A stretch of 13,205 bases of DNA, taken from the NCBI GenBank assembly GCA_016189965.1, contig JACPRL010000046.1:1-13205 (forward strand). Reading direction: 5' to 3'. The DNA is from Acidobacteriota bacterium (lineage in GTDB: Bacteria; Acidobacteriota; Terriglobia; Acidiferrales; 2-02-FULL-67-57). Below, piece by piece: positions 1 through 5,442 of this stretch. The notes beneath the pieces are model-generated. The model saw nothing but the letters and a program-made list of their open reading frames with translations. It did not search any database and was not told the origin of the DNA. Each line of letters starts with the position of its first letter. Within the stretch, counting starts at the first letter, position 1. A program made the translations under genes and the position numbers.

Positions 1-97
1 AGTAAAACTTGACTTCGCGGCCCGGCCGGAGTACAAAGGCAGCGCCGCCATCCGAGCGCTGCTTGTTGCGGTTGCAGGGGACGCCACCCCGCAACCG

Positions 98-520
98 GTG
101 GAACTAAAAGCAGAAGCTCCCTTTCAGACAGCTTCATCTCTCTATGCGCGTCAACGCTCCTCGCCGCGCTACAAGTGGCTGCCAGGGCTGCGGGTCGAGG
201 CGACCTATGAGGGCCGCCCTCTGGTCATCAAGCGGCTCCCCGGGCTGGAGAACATCAGCGCCGGCGGGCTGTGCGTGAGTGTCGGCGAGCCGCGGCCGCC
301 CGTGGGGGCCGAGCTTGAGTTCCGCTTCCCGCTGGTGGAAGGCCCGTTCGATCCGGCGCGGCTGACGGTGCGGTGCCGCGGGCGGGTGCTGCGGCACGAG
401 ACGCTGCAGCGGGTCGCCGTGCAGTTCCACGATGTCCAGTTCGTCCGCCAGGAGCGGCCGGCGCGGCTGCCGGCGGCCGCCCCGACCGCAATCGTCCCCA
501 CACTGGAAACGATGACCTAG
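98..520 (+). CDS. PilZ domain protein, possible c-di-GMP receptor (5' end uncertain)
   Basis: PilZ domains bind cyclic di-GMP and pass the signal on by protein contact. From the GTG at 98 the product has 140 residues and both halves of the PilZ signature: RSSPR (RxxxR, residues 20-24) and NISAGG (residues 52-57, the D/NxSxxG motif). The rest reads as the usual beta-rich barrel, ending in an Ala/Pro-rich tail of about 25 residues. There is no signal peptide or membrane segment, so it is probably cytoplasmic. The start is unsure: no convincing ribosome site precedes the GTG, and the frame is open without a stop to base 2, with coding-like composition. The visible part could therefore be the C-terminal PilZ domain of a longer protein. 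The neighbour across the gap is convergent, so nothing here names the partner. PilZ assignment is strong, start is weak. Confidence 0.8.
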   Translation: MELKAEAPFQTASSLYARQRSSPRYKWLPGLRVEATYEGRPLVIKRLPGLENISAGGLCVSVGEPRPPVGAELEFRFPLVEGPFDPARLTVRCRGRVLRHETLQRVAVQFHDVQFVRQERPARLPAAAPTAIVPTLETMT

Positions 521-576
521 CGCTGCGTTCCCAAAGAAAATGAGAACGTGGATGCGCTTGAAGTGAGCCGGAGTTC

Positions 577-598
577 CCCGGTGGCAGGTGCCACCGGG
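577..598 (+). terminator. Strong hairpin downstream of the PilZ gene
   Basis: CCCGGTGGCA (577-586) and TGCCACCGGG (589-598) are perfect reverse complements; the realistic fold is an 8-bp stem with a six-base loop. TTATTT follows at 607-612, but eight bases separate it from the stem, so it is not a textbook intrinsic terminator. Position 57 bases after the PilZ stop fits a 3'-end role. It could equally be part of the repeat unit that includes 594-610. Confidence 0.4.
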
Positions 599-610
599 CT
601 CGGCGATTAT
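594..610. repeat. Direct repeat, copy 1 of 2 (partner 807-823)
   Basis: The 17 bases here differ from 807-823 at one position (T607 versus C820); both read CCGGGCTCGGCGAYTAT. The starts are 213 bases apart and the copies bracket the self-complementary block at 618-779. Both are followed by a loosely similar CAG..AAG..AGCGCA stretch. This looks like a duplicated unit or the ends of an inserted element; I found no transposase. Confidence 0.6.
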
Positions 611-617
611 TTCAGCT

Positions 618-779
618 AAGAGGTAGCGCAGGTTGTCCCGGACGCGTCAGCGGACGGGCTACCTGCGGCCTTGCAAGCCGAGGGTACGCACAACCCTAGA
701 ACAGCCGCGGGTAGGCCTGCGGTTTCCGTGCAGCCCGCCGGGCGCCTGCGAGGCGCAGGCCAACCCGCGCTACCTTTTT
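618..779 (+). ncRNA. Candidate structured RNA or structured repeat, about 160 nt
   Basis: The two ends pair: 621-629 with 767-775 (nine bp, perfect), an A630-C766 mismatch, then 631-634 with 762-765; the stem extends outward through 618-620 with 776-778. Inside are two long arms: 659-669 with 704-714 (11 bp, one G-U), which encloses a small hairpin at 682-696, and 715-721 with 754-760 (7 bp). A weaker arm 635-638/652-655 would make a four-way junction. The 3' strand of the closing stem runs into five T (775-779), which favours a plus-strand transcript with terminator-like end. I tested it by eye against tmRNA, RNase P RNA, 6S RNA, SRP RNA, TPP and cobalamin riboswitches and saw none of their hallmark motifs. 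It might instead be a dispersed palindromic repeat. No promoter is obvious upstream. Confidence 0.35.
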
Positions 780-806
780 CGTCTGCCGCCGGGCGCTGAG
801 GGCAGG

Positions 807-823
807 CCGGGCTCGGCGACTAT
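807..823. repeat. Direct repeat, copy 2 of 2 (partner 594-610)
   Basis: Sixteen of 17 bases match 594-610. It ends 21 bases before the stop codon of the ACT gene on the opposite strand. See the first copy for the arrangement. Confidence 0.6.
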
Positions 824-844
824 CAGGCAAGGAAGCGCAAGAAC

Positions 845-1237
845 TCAGCGCAGCAGCTTGATGGCGCGGCGCAGGTCGGAGACGGCCAGGTAGGCCTTCA
901 CTTTGCCCTTCTGCTTCGCCCCGCCGCTGTAGGCGTACTCAATGTTGATGCCGGCCTTGCCGAGCTTCTTCGCCACCTTGGCGAGGCTGCCCGGACGGTC
1001 GGGCAGCGTTACTGCCAGGACGTCCCGTTCGCGCACTTTGAACCCGCGCTCGGTGAACACCTGGCAGGCCTGGTCGGGCTTGTTCACAATCAGGTGCAGC
1101 GAGCCTTCGCTCTTGTGCACGTCGGAGGCGAGCAGGGCGTCAATGTTGATCCCGCGCGCCCACAGCGCCGAGGCAATCTCCCCCAGCACGCCCGGACGAC
1201 TCGGAACCCGCACTGTTAGTTGTCTGACTTTCCGCAT
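845..1237 (-). CDS. Tandem ACT domain protein
   Basis: ACT domains are small ligand-binding modules, mostly for amino acids, that regulate enzymes of amino acid metabolism or act alone as sensors. The 130-residue product is two ACT units with no enzyme attached: residues about 5-70, with SRPGVLGEIASALWARGINI, and about 72-125, with DRPGSLAKVAKKLGKAGINI. The two share the D/SRPG...A..L...GINI pattern of a beta-alpha-beta turn and helix. The C-terminus is basic (RRAIKLLR). I chose the ATG at 1237; a GTG two codons upstream (1243) is an alternative and neither has a clear ribosome site. The gene is divergent from the DUF218 gene. A weak possible -10 (TGTAAT, complement of 1291-1296) lies upstream. 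The ligand and target cannot be told from the sequence. Confidence 0.88.
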   Translation of the reverse strand: MRKVRQLTVRVPSRPGVLGEIASALWARGINIDALLASDVHKSEGSLHLIVNKPDQACQVFTERGFKVRERDVLAVTLPDRPGSLAKVAKKLGKAGINIEYAYSGGAKQKGKVKAYLAVSDLRRAIKLLR

Positions 1238-1359
1238 GCCCACCGCCCCAGGGGCCGGGACGGTCCCGCCAACCCACGCTGGCCCGTACCATTACACCAT
1301 TTCCGTTTGAAATGCAAATTCCCGCCACGCTGCGAGGCAAACCGGATACACTTTTGCCA

Positions 1360-2022
1360 ATGGCAACCGAGCGCCGCTCTCGTTGGCGTCGCCGCCTGCT
1401 GCTGGCGCTGTTGTTCGCTGTCCTGGCCGCAGGGGCCTTACTGCGCTACGGCGGTTACCGGTTGGTGGCGCCCGACCCGCTGCCGGCGCAGGCCGACGTG
1501 GCCGTGGCACTGTTTGGCTCCTTCCACGCCCAGCGGAACCGCACGGCCGAGGCGTTGCGGCTGCTCGAGCAGGGCCGGGTGCGGCACGTGGTGTTGAGCG
1601 TGGGGAGCGTGTCGCTCTACGGCGAATGGGTGCCGGAGCTGGCGCGGCGCTACGTCCAGGAGAACTACGGAGAAGGCATCTCGCAGCGGGTGCTGGTGTG
1701 CGCGAAGAACGCGGGGTCAACCGGCGAGGAAGCCGTGGCCACGCGGCGGTGTCTGGAGGGGCGCGGGTGGCGGTCGGTGGTTGTAGTGACTTCGAACTTC
1801 CACACCCGGCGCGCCCGCTGGCTGTGGAAGGAAGCTCTCGCTGGTTCCGACCCGCCGTTCACCGTCGTGGTGCACGGCGTCCCTGACGTCGACTTCGAGC
1901 CCGACGGCTGGTGGCGCAACCGGCGGCACGCCAAGACCTGGGTGGCGGAGACGGCGCGGCTCGTCTGGAGTTTCTTCGAAGGGATTCCGGATTCGCCTCC
2001 CACCAACGTCGAAATCCGCTGA
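1360..2022 (+). CDS. DUF218 (SanA/ElyC/YdcF-type) membrane-anchored protein
   Basis: DUF218 proteins include SanA and ElyC, linked in E. coli to envelope permeability and to peptidoglycan or undecaprenyl-lipid homeostasis; the biochemical reaction is unresolved. From ATG 1360 the product has 220 residues, close to E. coli SanA in length. A basic N-terminus (RRSRWRRR) precedes one membrane segment (about 13-29). The fold signature follows: ADVAVALFG (45-53), NAGSTGEEA (117-125, the polar motif usually seen as STxTxEN) and VVTSNFHTRRAR (142-153, the TSxFHxxRA motif). The usual glycine-rich GGG after the first strand is replaced by FGS. The domain should face the periplasm. ATG 1312 would add 16 residues before the basic patch; I prefer 1360 because it gives a standard signal-anchor, though neither start has a good ribosome site. 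A perfect 8-bp hairpin lies just after the stop. Confidence 0.85.
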   Translation: MATERRSRWRRRLLLALLFAVLAAGALLRYGGYRLVAPDPLPAQADVAVALFGSFHAQRNRTAEALRLLEQGRVRHVVLSVGSVSLYGEWVPELARRYVQENYGEGISQRVLVCAKNAGSTGEEAVATRRCLEGRGWRSVVVVTSNFHTRRARWLWKEALAGSDPPFTVVVHGVPDVDFEPDGWWRNRRHAKTWVAETARLVWSFFEGIPDSPPTNVEIR

Positions 2023-2029
2023 TAGAGCA

Positions 2030-2048
2030 AGGGGCGCTGCGCGCCCCT
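2030..2048 (+). terminator. Hairpin after the DUF218 gene
   Basis: AGGGGCGC (2030-2037) and GCGCCCCT (2041-2048) are a perfect 8-bp stem with a TGC loop, seven bases after the stop codon. No T-run follows, so intrinsic termination is doubtful. The hairpin at 3048-3066 has the same stem length and the same TGC loop, so it may belong to the dispersed repeat family instead. Confidence 0.4.
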
Positions 2049-2060
2049 CATACCATCACG

Positions 2061-2246
2061 AATTCCTGTCCTACTGACTGAGGGCATGAACGAAAGGATT
2101 GCCCCAAGATGTGGCCGCGGCGCGGCCATGACCCTTCGACTTCGCTCCCTTCGACAGGCTCCCTTCGGCAGGCTCAGGGTCTTCGACAGGGTCTCCGCTC
2201 CGCTCCGACAGGGCAGGCAGACAAGAATGTCTGTCCTACTGACGGA
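2061..2246. repeat. Dispersed repeat cluster A
   Basis: Non-coding, made of modules found again at 3041-3120 and 3235-3407. 2061-2078 is a half-copy ending CCTGTCCTACTGAC. 2113-2129 is a hairpin (TGGCCG/CGGCCA). Then come CATGACCCTTCGAC (2128-2140), the 20-base block 2148-2167 that recurs exactly at 3324-3343, GCTCAGGGTC (2172-2181), the 22-base GTCTCCGCT unit (2191-2212), and a hairpin CAGACA-AGAA-TGTCTG (2218-2233) followed by TCCTACTGACG. Such blocks fill gaps next to gene ends and carry no open frame of interest. Confidence 0.75.
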
Positions 2247-2262
2247 GGGGGAAAGCTGCTAG

Positions 2263-2850
2263 TTAGCGGCGGGGCGGGAAGAGGATGCCTTCGATGAGGG
2301 AGCAGACGATGTGGCCGATGGTGATGTGGGCTTCCTGGATGCGTTGCGGGTCGCGCGAGGGCACCTTGAGCAGCAAATCTGTCTTGTCGGCGAGCGCCCC
2401 ACCGCTCTCCCCCGTGAGAGCAACGACGAAGGCGCCGCGGGTTTTGCCGGCCTCGACGCCGCGCAGCACGTTGGGGCTGGTGCCGCTGGTGGAGAGCGCC
2501 ACCAGGAGGTCGCCGGGCTCGACCAGCGACTCAATCTGGCGGGCGAAGACCTGCTCGAAGCCGTAGTCGTTGCTGGCCGCCGTCAGCACCGAGGTGTTGG
2601 TGGTCAGCGCCAGCGCCGCCAGCCCCGGGCGATTCTCGCGCAAGCGCACCACCAGCTCGGCGGCCAGGTGCTGGGCGTCGGCGGCGCTGCCGCCATTGCC
2701 GAAGAAGACCAGTTTCTTGGCGTCGCGCAGGGCCTCCGCCGCGCGCTCGGCAAAGGCGGCGATGGCACGGAGGAGCTCGTCAGAGAAGCTCTGCTTGACG
2801 CGGCAGCTCTCGGCCAGTTGGGCGCGAATTTCGTCGATGCGGGCATTCAT
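2263..2850 (-). CDS. gmhA: Phosphoheptose isomerase GmhA
   Basis: GmhA converts sedoheptulose 7-phosphate to D-glycero-D-manno-heptose 7-phosphate, the first step to the ADP- or GDP-heptose used for LPS core or surface glycans; it is a cytoplasmic homotetramer. The 195-residue product is full length and one SIS domain. Visible landmarks: GNGGSAADAQH (51-61), H61 and E65, TTNTSVLTA (83-91), NDYG (94-97), STSGTSPN (120-127) and QEAHITIGH (172-180). H61, E65, Q172 and H180 fall at the same numbers as the catalytic and metal-binding residues of E. coli GmhA, as far as I recall them. The ATG at 2850 gives the standard N-terminus; a good promoter lies 43 bases upstream but the ribosome site is weak. 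No other heptose genes are in the window, so the gene stands alone between two repeat-filled gaps. Confidence 0.95.
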   Translation of the reverse strand: MNARIDEIRAQLAESCRVKQSFSDELLRAIAAFAERAAEALRDAKKLVFFGNGGSAADAQHLAAELVVRLRENRPGLAALALTTNTSVLTAASNDYGFEQVFARQIESLVEPGDLLVALSTSGTSPNVLRGVEAGKTRGAFVVALTGESGGALADKTDLLLKVPSRDPQRIQEAHITIGHIVCSLIEGILFPPRR

Positions 2851-2892
2851 GGCGAAGGCAGCTACCTGCTCGGACCGCGCAGTGCCGCTCCA

Positions 2893-2922
2893 ATTATATG
2901 GGGCTATTGATTCCTGGGTGAA
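2893..2922 (-). promoter_or_regulatory. Promoter for gmhA
   Basis: On the minus strand, TTCACC (complement of 2917-2922; four of six to TTGACA) and a perfect TATAAT (complement of 2893-2898) are separated by 18 bases. The -10 ends 42 bases before the gmhA ATG. The local A+T-rich stretch (2892-2930) stands out in GC-rich surroundings. Confidence 0.55.
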
Positions 2923-3040
2923 TTAAATAATGTCGGCGGGCAATGAAGCAAACAGGTCGGCGGAGCGGCCCAAAAAGCAGTGGCGAGTGGGCGGCGAGGC
3001 GAGGCCGTCGGCGGAGATGAGCGGAGCACAACCTCGACAA

Positions 3041-3120
3041 AGCACGGATGCCCGCTGCGCGGGCATGACCCTTCGACCATGCTCAGGGCAAGCAGGCAGG
3101 AATGCCTGTCCTACTGGCGA
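3041..3120. repeat. Dispersed repeat cluster B
   Basis: Same architecture as part of cluster A: a perfect 8-bp hairpin ATGCCCGC-TGC-GCGGGCAT (3048-3066), running directly into CATGACCCTTCGAC (3064-3077), then GCTCAGGG (3081-3088), then the hairpin CAGGCA-GGAA-TGCCTG (3093-3108) and TCCTACTGGCG. The second hairpin pairs perfectly here and in cluster A although one base pair differs (G-C here, A-T there). Confidence 0.75.
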
Positions 3121-3234
3121 CGCGGGAAGCGATCCCGCTGCGGATGGAACGAGGAGAGCGCAGTGAACTACGAATTCTTGCGCTTTGCGCTCGGGACAGG
3201 CAGGGGAAACACGATGAGAGGGAGAAAAGCAGAT

Positions 3235-3407
3235 CCTTCGACTTCGCCCCGCCCCTTGCGGCGGCACAAGAGTCGTGCCCCGGCTACGGCGGCCCCGACG
3301 CCGCAAGGAGCGAGGCTTCGCTGCCTTCGACAGGCTCCCTTCGACTCGCTGCGCTCGCTCAGGGTCTCCGCTGCGCTGCGACAGAGTCTCCGCTGCGCTC
3401 CGACGGG
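3235..3407. repeat. Dispersed repeat cluster C with a 22-bp tandem
   Basis: CCTTCGACTTCGC (3235-3247) matches 2133-2145; 3324-3343 matches 2148-2167 exactly over 20 bases; GCTCAGGGTC (3357-3366) matches 2172-2181. A 22-base unit starting GTCTCCGCTGCGCT is present twice in tandem (3364-3385 and 3386-3407) with four differences near its end, and once at 2191-2212. Cluster C lacks the terminal TCCTAC hairpin of A and B. Confidence 0.7.
3254..3308. repeat. Cloverleaf-like inverted repeat
   Basis: CCTTGCGGCG (3254-3263) pairs perfectly with CGCCGCAAGG (3299-3308). Between them are two smaller hairpins, GGCAC/GTGCC (3263-3267 with 3275-3279) and CCG/CGG (3280-3282 with 3287-3289). I recall GGCAC..GTGCC hairpins as frequent intergenic elements in acidobacterial genomes. 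It sits inside cluster C and has no U-tract on either strand. Confidence 0.55.
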
Positions 3408-3560
3408 GCAAGCGGGCTTCGGTTGAAACACCTGGAGGCGTCGAGGGCAGTTTCTCCTGTGTTGGTGCCGGGTTGCGCACGGGGATTTCTCGCGTTGGGC
3501 ACAGTTGAATTTTCGCTTTGGAGGGTTTCGGGCGGGTGAACTGCGACTTTGTGCGCCTAC

Positions 3561-3592
3561 CGGCGGCGGCGGTCCGGGGGGGGTGGCGGGGG
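3561..3592 (+). other. G-rich tract, possible G-quadruplex
   Basis: A GGC triplet run (3561-3572) is followed by eight G (3576-3583) and five G (3588-3592), ending two bases from the stop of the deacetylase gene on the other strand. It could form a quadruplex on the plus strand. It may also be prone to length variation or assembly error, with no effect on a reading frame. Confidence 0.4.
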
Positions 3593-3594
3593 TG

Positions 3595-4377
3595 TCAACT
3601 TTCGCCGCGCAGGTTTTCCGCCGTGCGGCGGAGGTTGCGCAGCACCTTCCGCGCTCCGAGATAGAACGCTCCGGGAAGTGTGAAGAGCTGGCGGAAGCGC
3701 GCCGGCGAGCGCACATAGTAGGCGTCGATGCGCGGCACCGCGTAGACGTCCGCCTCCGGCCGAACCCGCTCCATCGCCACCCCGCAGGCGCCCTGGTAGT
3801 GCCGGCCCACGGCGGCGCGCGCCGCCGCGCTCCAGCGCCCGTAGGGATAGCAGAAAAAATTTGTCGGCCGGCCTAGTTGGTCTTCCAACTCCTGGCCGCT
3901 CCGGACTACCTCCTCCTCCAGCGCTGCCTCGCCCAGGCGCGACAAGTCGGGATGGGTGGCGCTGTGCGAGCCGAACTCGATGTTCCGCCCCGCCAGCTCG
4001 TAAATCTGCGACCAGGCGAGCAGCGGGCTCTCTTCCACCCAGGCGGGCTGGCCCGGCCAGCGGTTCGTCCGCCCGCAGTAGCCCGTGACGACGAAGACGG
4101 TGGCGGGCAAGCGGTGCTTCTCGAGCACGGGAAAGGCGGCGTCGTAGAAATCGCGGAAGCCGTCGTCGAAGGTCAGCACCACAGCGTGCCGCGGGAGCGG
4201 CTGTTGCCGGCGCAGCGCCCCCATCAGCTCCCCCAACCGCAGCACGCAGGCGCCGCCGCTCGCCAGCCAATCCATCTGCTCGGCAAAGGCCTCGGGCGGG
4301 GTGCAGAGGGGAGAGTGCCCGGCCGAGATAGAGTGATAGGTCAGGATGAGCGGCCGGGTATGGAAATCAATCCCCAT
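3595..4377 (-). CDS. Polysaccharide deacetylase family (CE4/NodB) protein
   Basis: CE4 enzymes remove N- or O-acetyl (or formyl) groups from sugars with a divalent metal; the family includes peptidoglycan and chitin deacetylases and ArnD. The 260-residue product is mostly the NodB domain. Visible motifs: the TYHSIS start strand (13-18), TFDDG (69-73, catalytic base D71 and metal ligand D72), GSHSATHPDL (136-145, metal ligands H138 and H142) and YPYGRW (177-182, motif 3). It has no signal peptide, so it acts in the cytoplasm or at its membrane face, unlike most secreted peptidoglycan deacetylases. The gene follows two small membrane-protein genes on the same strand with a 29-base gap and is probably last in their operon. 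No clear ribosome site precedes ATG 4377. The substrate is unknown; an ArnD-like lipid-linked sugar is one possibility. Confidence 0.9.
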   Translation of the reverse strand: MGIDFHTRPLILTYHSISAGHSPLCTPPEAFAEQMDWLASGGACVLRLGELMGALRRQQPLPRHAVVLTFDDGFRDFYDAAFPVLEKHRLPATVFVVTGYCGRTNRWPGQPAWVEESPLLAWSQIYELAGRNIEFGSHSATHPDLSRLGEAALEEEVVRSGQELEDQLGRPTNFFCYPYGRWSAAARAAVGRHYQGACGVAMERVRPEADVYAVPRIDAYYVRSPARFRQLFTLPGAFYLGARKVLRNLRRTAENLRGES

Positions 4378-4406
4378 CGAGGCAGGTGCCGGCCCGCGCT
4401 AGCGCC

Positions 4407-4703
4407 CTACGCCCGCGCGAACCAGTTGTAGACATAGGCGATGATCGTGCCGACGACGAACCCCACAACGAAGGCGTAGACGAACCCTACCAGGCTCCCC
4501 ACGAACGTCACCGTGTAGCCGGGGAAGTATTGCGCCAGCAGGCCCAGGTGCGGGCCCACCTGCCCGTCCCCGCCCTTGACCACCAGCCAGTTCGTCGCCA
4601 CAAACAGGCCCCCGCCGAACAGCAGGCCCACCGCCACGCCCAGCACACGGGCGCTCAGCCGCAAAACCGCCTTTTGCAGCTCTTCCTCTTCCGTCGTCAC
4701 CAT
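4407..4703 (-). CDS. Small membrane protein B, paralog of the next gene upstream
   Basis: I do not recognise a named family. The product has 98 residues: an acidic start (EEEEL), a basic amphipathic stretch, a first membrane segment about 19-41, then VGPHLGLLAQYFPGYTVT (49-66) and a glycine-rich hydrophobic stretch to residue 93, probably one or two more membrane segments. It shares 14 of 18 residues of that central motif, and the following GSLVG, with the protein at 4733-5128. The frame is open far upstream to 5585, but the ATG at 4703 has a clear ribosome site (GAGAGG, seven bases before) and the product beyond it is not protein-like. It starts 29 bases after the stop of its paralog and ends 29 bases before the deacetylase, so the three are probably co-transcribed. 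Confidence 0.8.
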   Translation of the reverse strand: MVTTEEEELQKAVLRLSARVLGVAVGLLFGGGLFVATNWLVVKGGDGQVGPHLGLLAQYFPGYTVTFVGSLVGFVYAFVVGFVVGTIIAYVYNWFARA

Positions 4704-4732
4704 CAACTCAGCCTCTCTGCAGCCCCCGGCCC

Positions 4733-5128
4733 TCAAACGTGATCCAGAAAATCCCGGTACTGTTCCGCATCCGCCCGCGCGCGAACCACCAGCAGGTAAA
4801 GCGCCAGTATCACGTTCCGCACCAGGGCCACAAACCAGCCGGCGACGAATCCGGTGGCGAACCCCCAGAGCAGTCCGACCAACGAGCCGCCCCACGTAAC
4901 CGAATAGCCCAGGAAATACTGGGAGAGCAAACCCAGTCTCGGCCCCACCTCGCGCCCTGGCTCCGCCGTCAGCAGCAGAAAGACCGTGGCGAAGAAAACC
5001 ACCGCGCCACAGACCAGCCCGCAGGCCATCCCCAGGGCCTTCTTGTCCAGCGGCGCAAAGGCCAGCAACACCGGACGCGGGAGCGCCTCGGCGTCCTTCT
5101 CCGCGCTTTTCAACACCGGCTCCGCCAT
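4733..5128 (-). CDS. Small membrane protein A, paralog of the next gene downstream
   Basis: Family not recognised. The product has 131 residues: a cytoplasmic-looking N-terminus of about 30, a membrane segment about 31-53, the shared motif VGPRLGLLSQYFLGYSVT (61-78), then GSLVG and two hydrophobic stretches (about 79-99 and 101-116), and a charged tail (RARADAEQYRDF). The order of segments is the same as in its paralog, with longer ends. Starts at GTG 5152 and ATG 5146 would add eight and six residues; I chose ATG 5128 because the extension is short and does not look conserved, but no start has an ideal ribosome site. It is the first gene of the presumed operon with its paralog and the deacetylase, and is divergent from the transporter pair. 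Confidence 0.72.
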   Translation of the reverse strand: MAEPVLKSAEKDAEALPRPVLLAFAPLDKKALGMACGLVCGAVVFFATVFLLLTAEPGREVGPRLGLLSQYFLGYSVTWGGSLVGLLWGFATGFVAGWFVALVRNVILALYLLVVRARADAEQYRDFLDHV

Positions 5129-5196
5129 TGGCCGCGATGGTAGCATCCTCACCCGGCCAATTCAACTCCCGCAGCCGTGGCCCGCGACCCGTGACC

Positions 5197-5272
5197 AGCC
5201 ACAAAGACACAAAGGCACGAAGAAAGGAATCTAATAAGACAGTTCTGTTTGTGTCTTCGTGTCTTGGTGGCC
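5197..5272. repeat. Imperfect inverted repeat of the CACAAAGACAC type
   Basis: The left arm (5197-5220, containing CCACAAAGACACAAAGGCAC) and the right arm (5249-5272, containing GTGTCTTCGTGTCTTGGTGG) match as reverse complements at 20 of 24 positions, with a 28-base A+T-rich loop. From memory, repeats of this wording are scattered in the intergenic DNA of many environmental bacterial genomes. Its low GC stands out from the surroundings. Confidence 0.65.
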
Positions 5273-5312
5273 AGTGAAGAAGTGGGGTTGGGACGGCTTC
5301 CAGGATTGCGCG

Positions 5313-5346
5313 GAAATGCGTCTGCAATGCGTTCTGGACGCATTTC
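5313..5346. promoter_or_regulatory. Operator-like inverted repeat upstream of the transporter pair
   Basis: GAAATGCGTC (5313-5322) and GACGCATTTC (5337-5346) are perfect 10-bp reverse complements around a 14-base loop. The core AATGCGT occurs a third time in direct orientation inside the loop (5326-5332). Three copies of one heptamer in 30 bases, about 100 bases before the transporter start, suggest a binding site for a dimeric regulator, or an RNA hairpin. Confidence 0.35.
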
Positions 5347-5442
5347 GCCCCTCGGGCCAATAGTCCAGGCCACCTCGCCTTTTCCCACGGAGCGCGAGTC
5401 GCGGGTTGCGCTTCGGGGCTGAGTCTGTTAGCTTGGCCGGCT

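Larger units (their letters stand above)
521..844. other. Convergent intergenic gap without a gene
   Basis: 324 bases between the ends of the PilZ gene (plus) and the ACT gene (minus). I see no credible coding region; short open frames here lack ribosome sites and family resemblance. The gap holds a perfect 10-bp inverted repeat (577-598), a 17-bp near-identical direct repeat (594-610 and 807-823) and, between the repeat copies, a dense block of nested inverted repeats (618-779). Because both flanking genes point inward, a riboswitch or 5' leader is unlikely. Confidence 0.7.
2851..3594. other. Intergenic gap with repeats
   Basis: 744 bases between the start of gmhA and the end of the deacetylase gene, both on the minus strand. 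It holds the gmhA promoter (2893-2922), repeat cluster B (3041-3120), a cloverleaf-like inverted repeat (3254-3308), repeat cluster C (3235-3407) and a G-rich tract (3561-3592). Many overlapping open frames run through it on both strands, but they are low-complexity, rich in Arg/Pro/Ser and change frame across the repeats. I see no protein I would call real. Confidence 0.7.
5129..5442. other. Divergent intergenic gap
   Basis: 314 bases between the minus-strand membrane-protein operon and the plus-strand transporter pair, so promoters for both should lie here. It holds a long imperfect inverted repeat (5197-5272) and a perfect 10-bp inverted repeat (5313-5346). I see no convincing -35/-10 pair in either direction. 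Confidence 0.6.

Noticed and set aside
618..779. tmRNA, RNase P RNA, 6S RNA, SRP RNA or a common riboswitch
   Set aside because: No tRNA-like ends, no GAGGAAAGTCC-type core, no GGAAGCAG tetraloop region, no long single hairpin with central bubble, and the locus is between convergent genes.
594..823. Insertion sequence or MITE with target-site duplication
   Set aside because: No transposase, and the 17-bp repeats do not directly abut the inverted ends at 618 and 779. Kept only as a possibility in the findings.
1256..1268. 13-bp palindrome CGGGAC-G-GTCCCG between the ACT and DUF218 genes
   Set aside because: Possible operator, but short, GC-only palindromes are expected by chance in this composition and nothing else supports it.
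2061..3407. CRISPR array
   Set aside because: The repeats are modular and irregularly spaced, with no constant spacer length and no cas genes.
2923..3539. Several overlapping open frames of 78-185 codons on both strands of the gap before gmhA
   Set aside because: They run through the dispersed repeats, are Arg/Pro/Ser-rich and have no ribosome sites or family resemblance.
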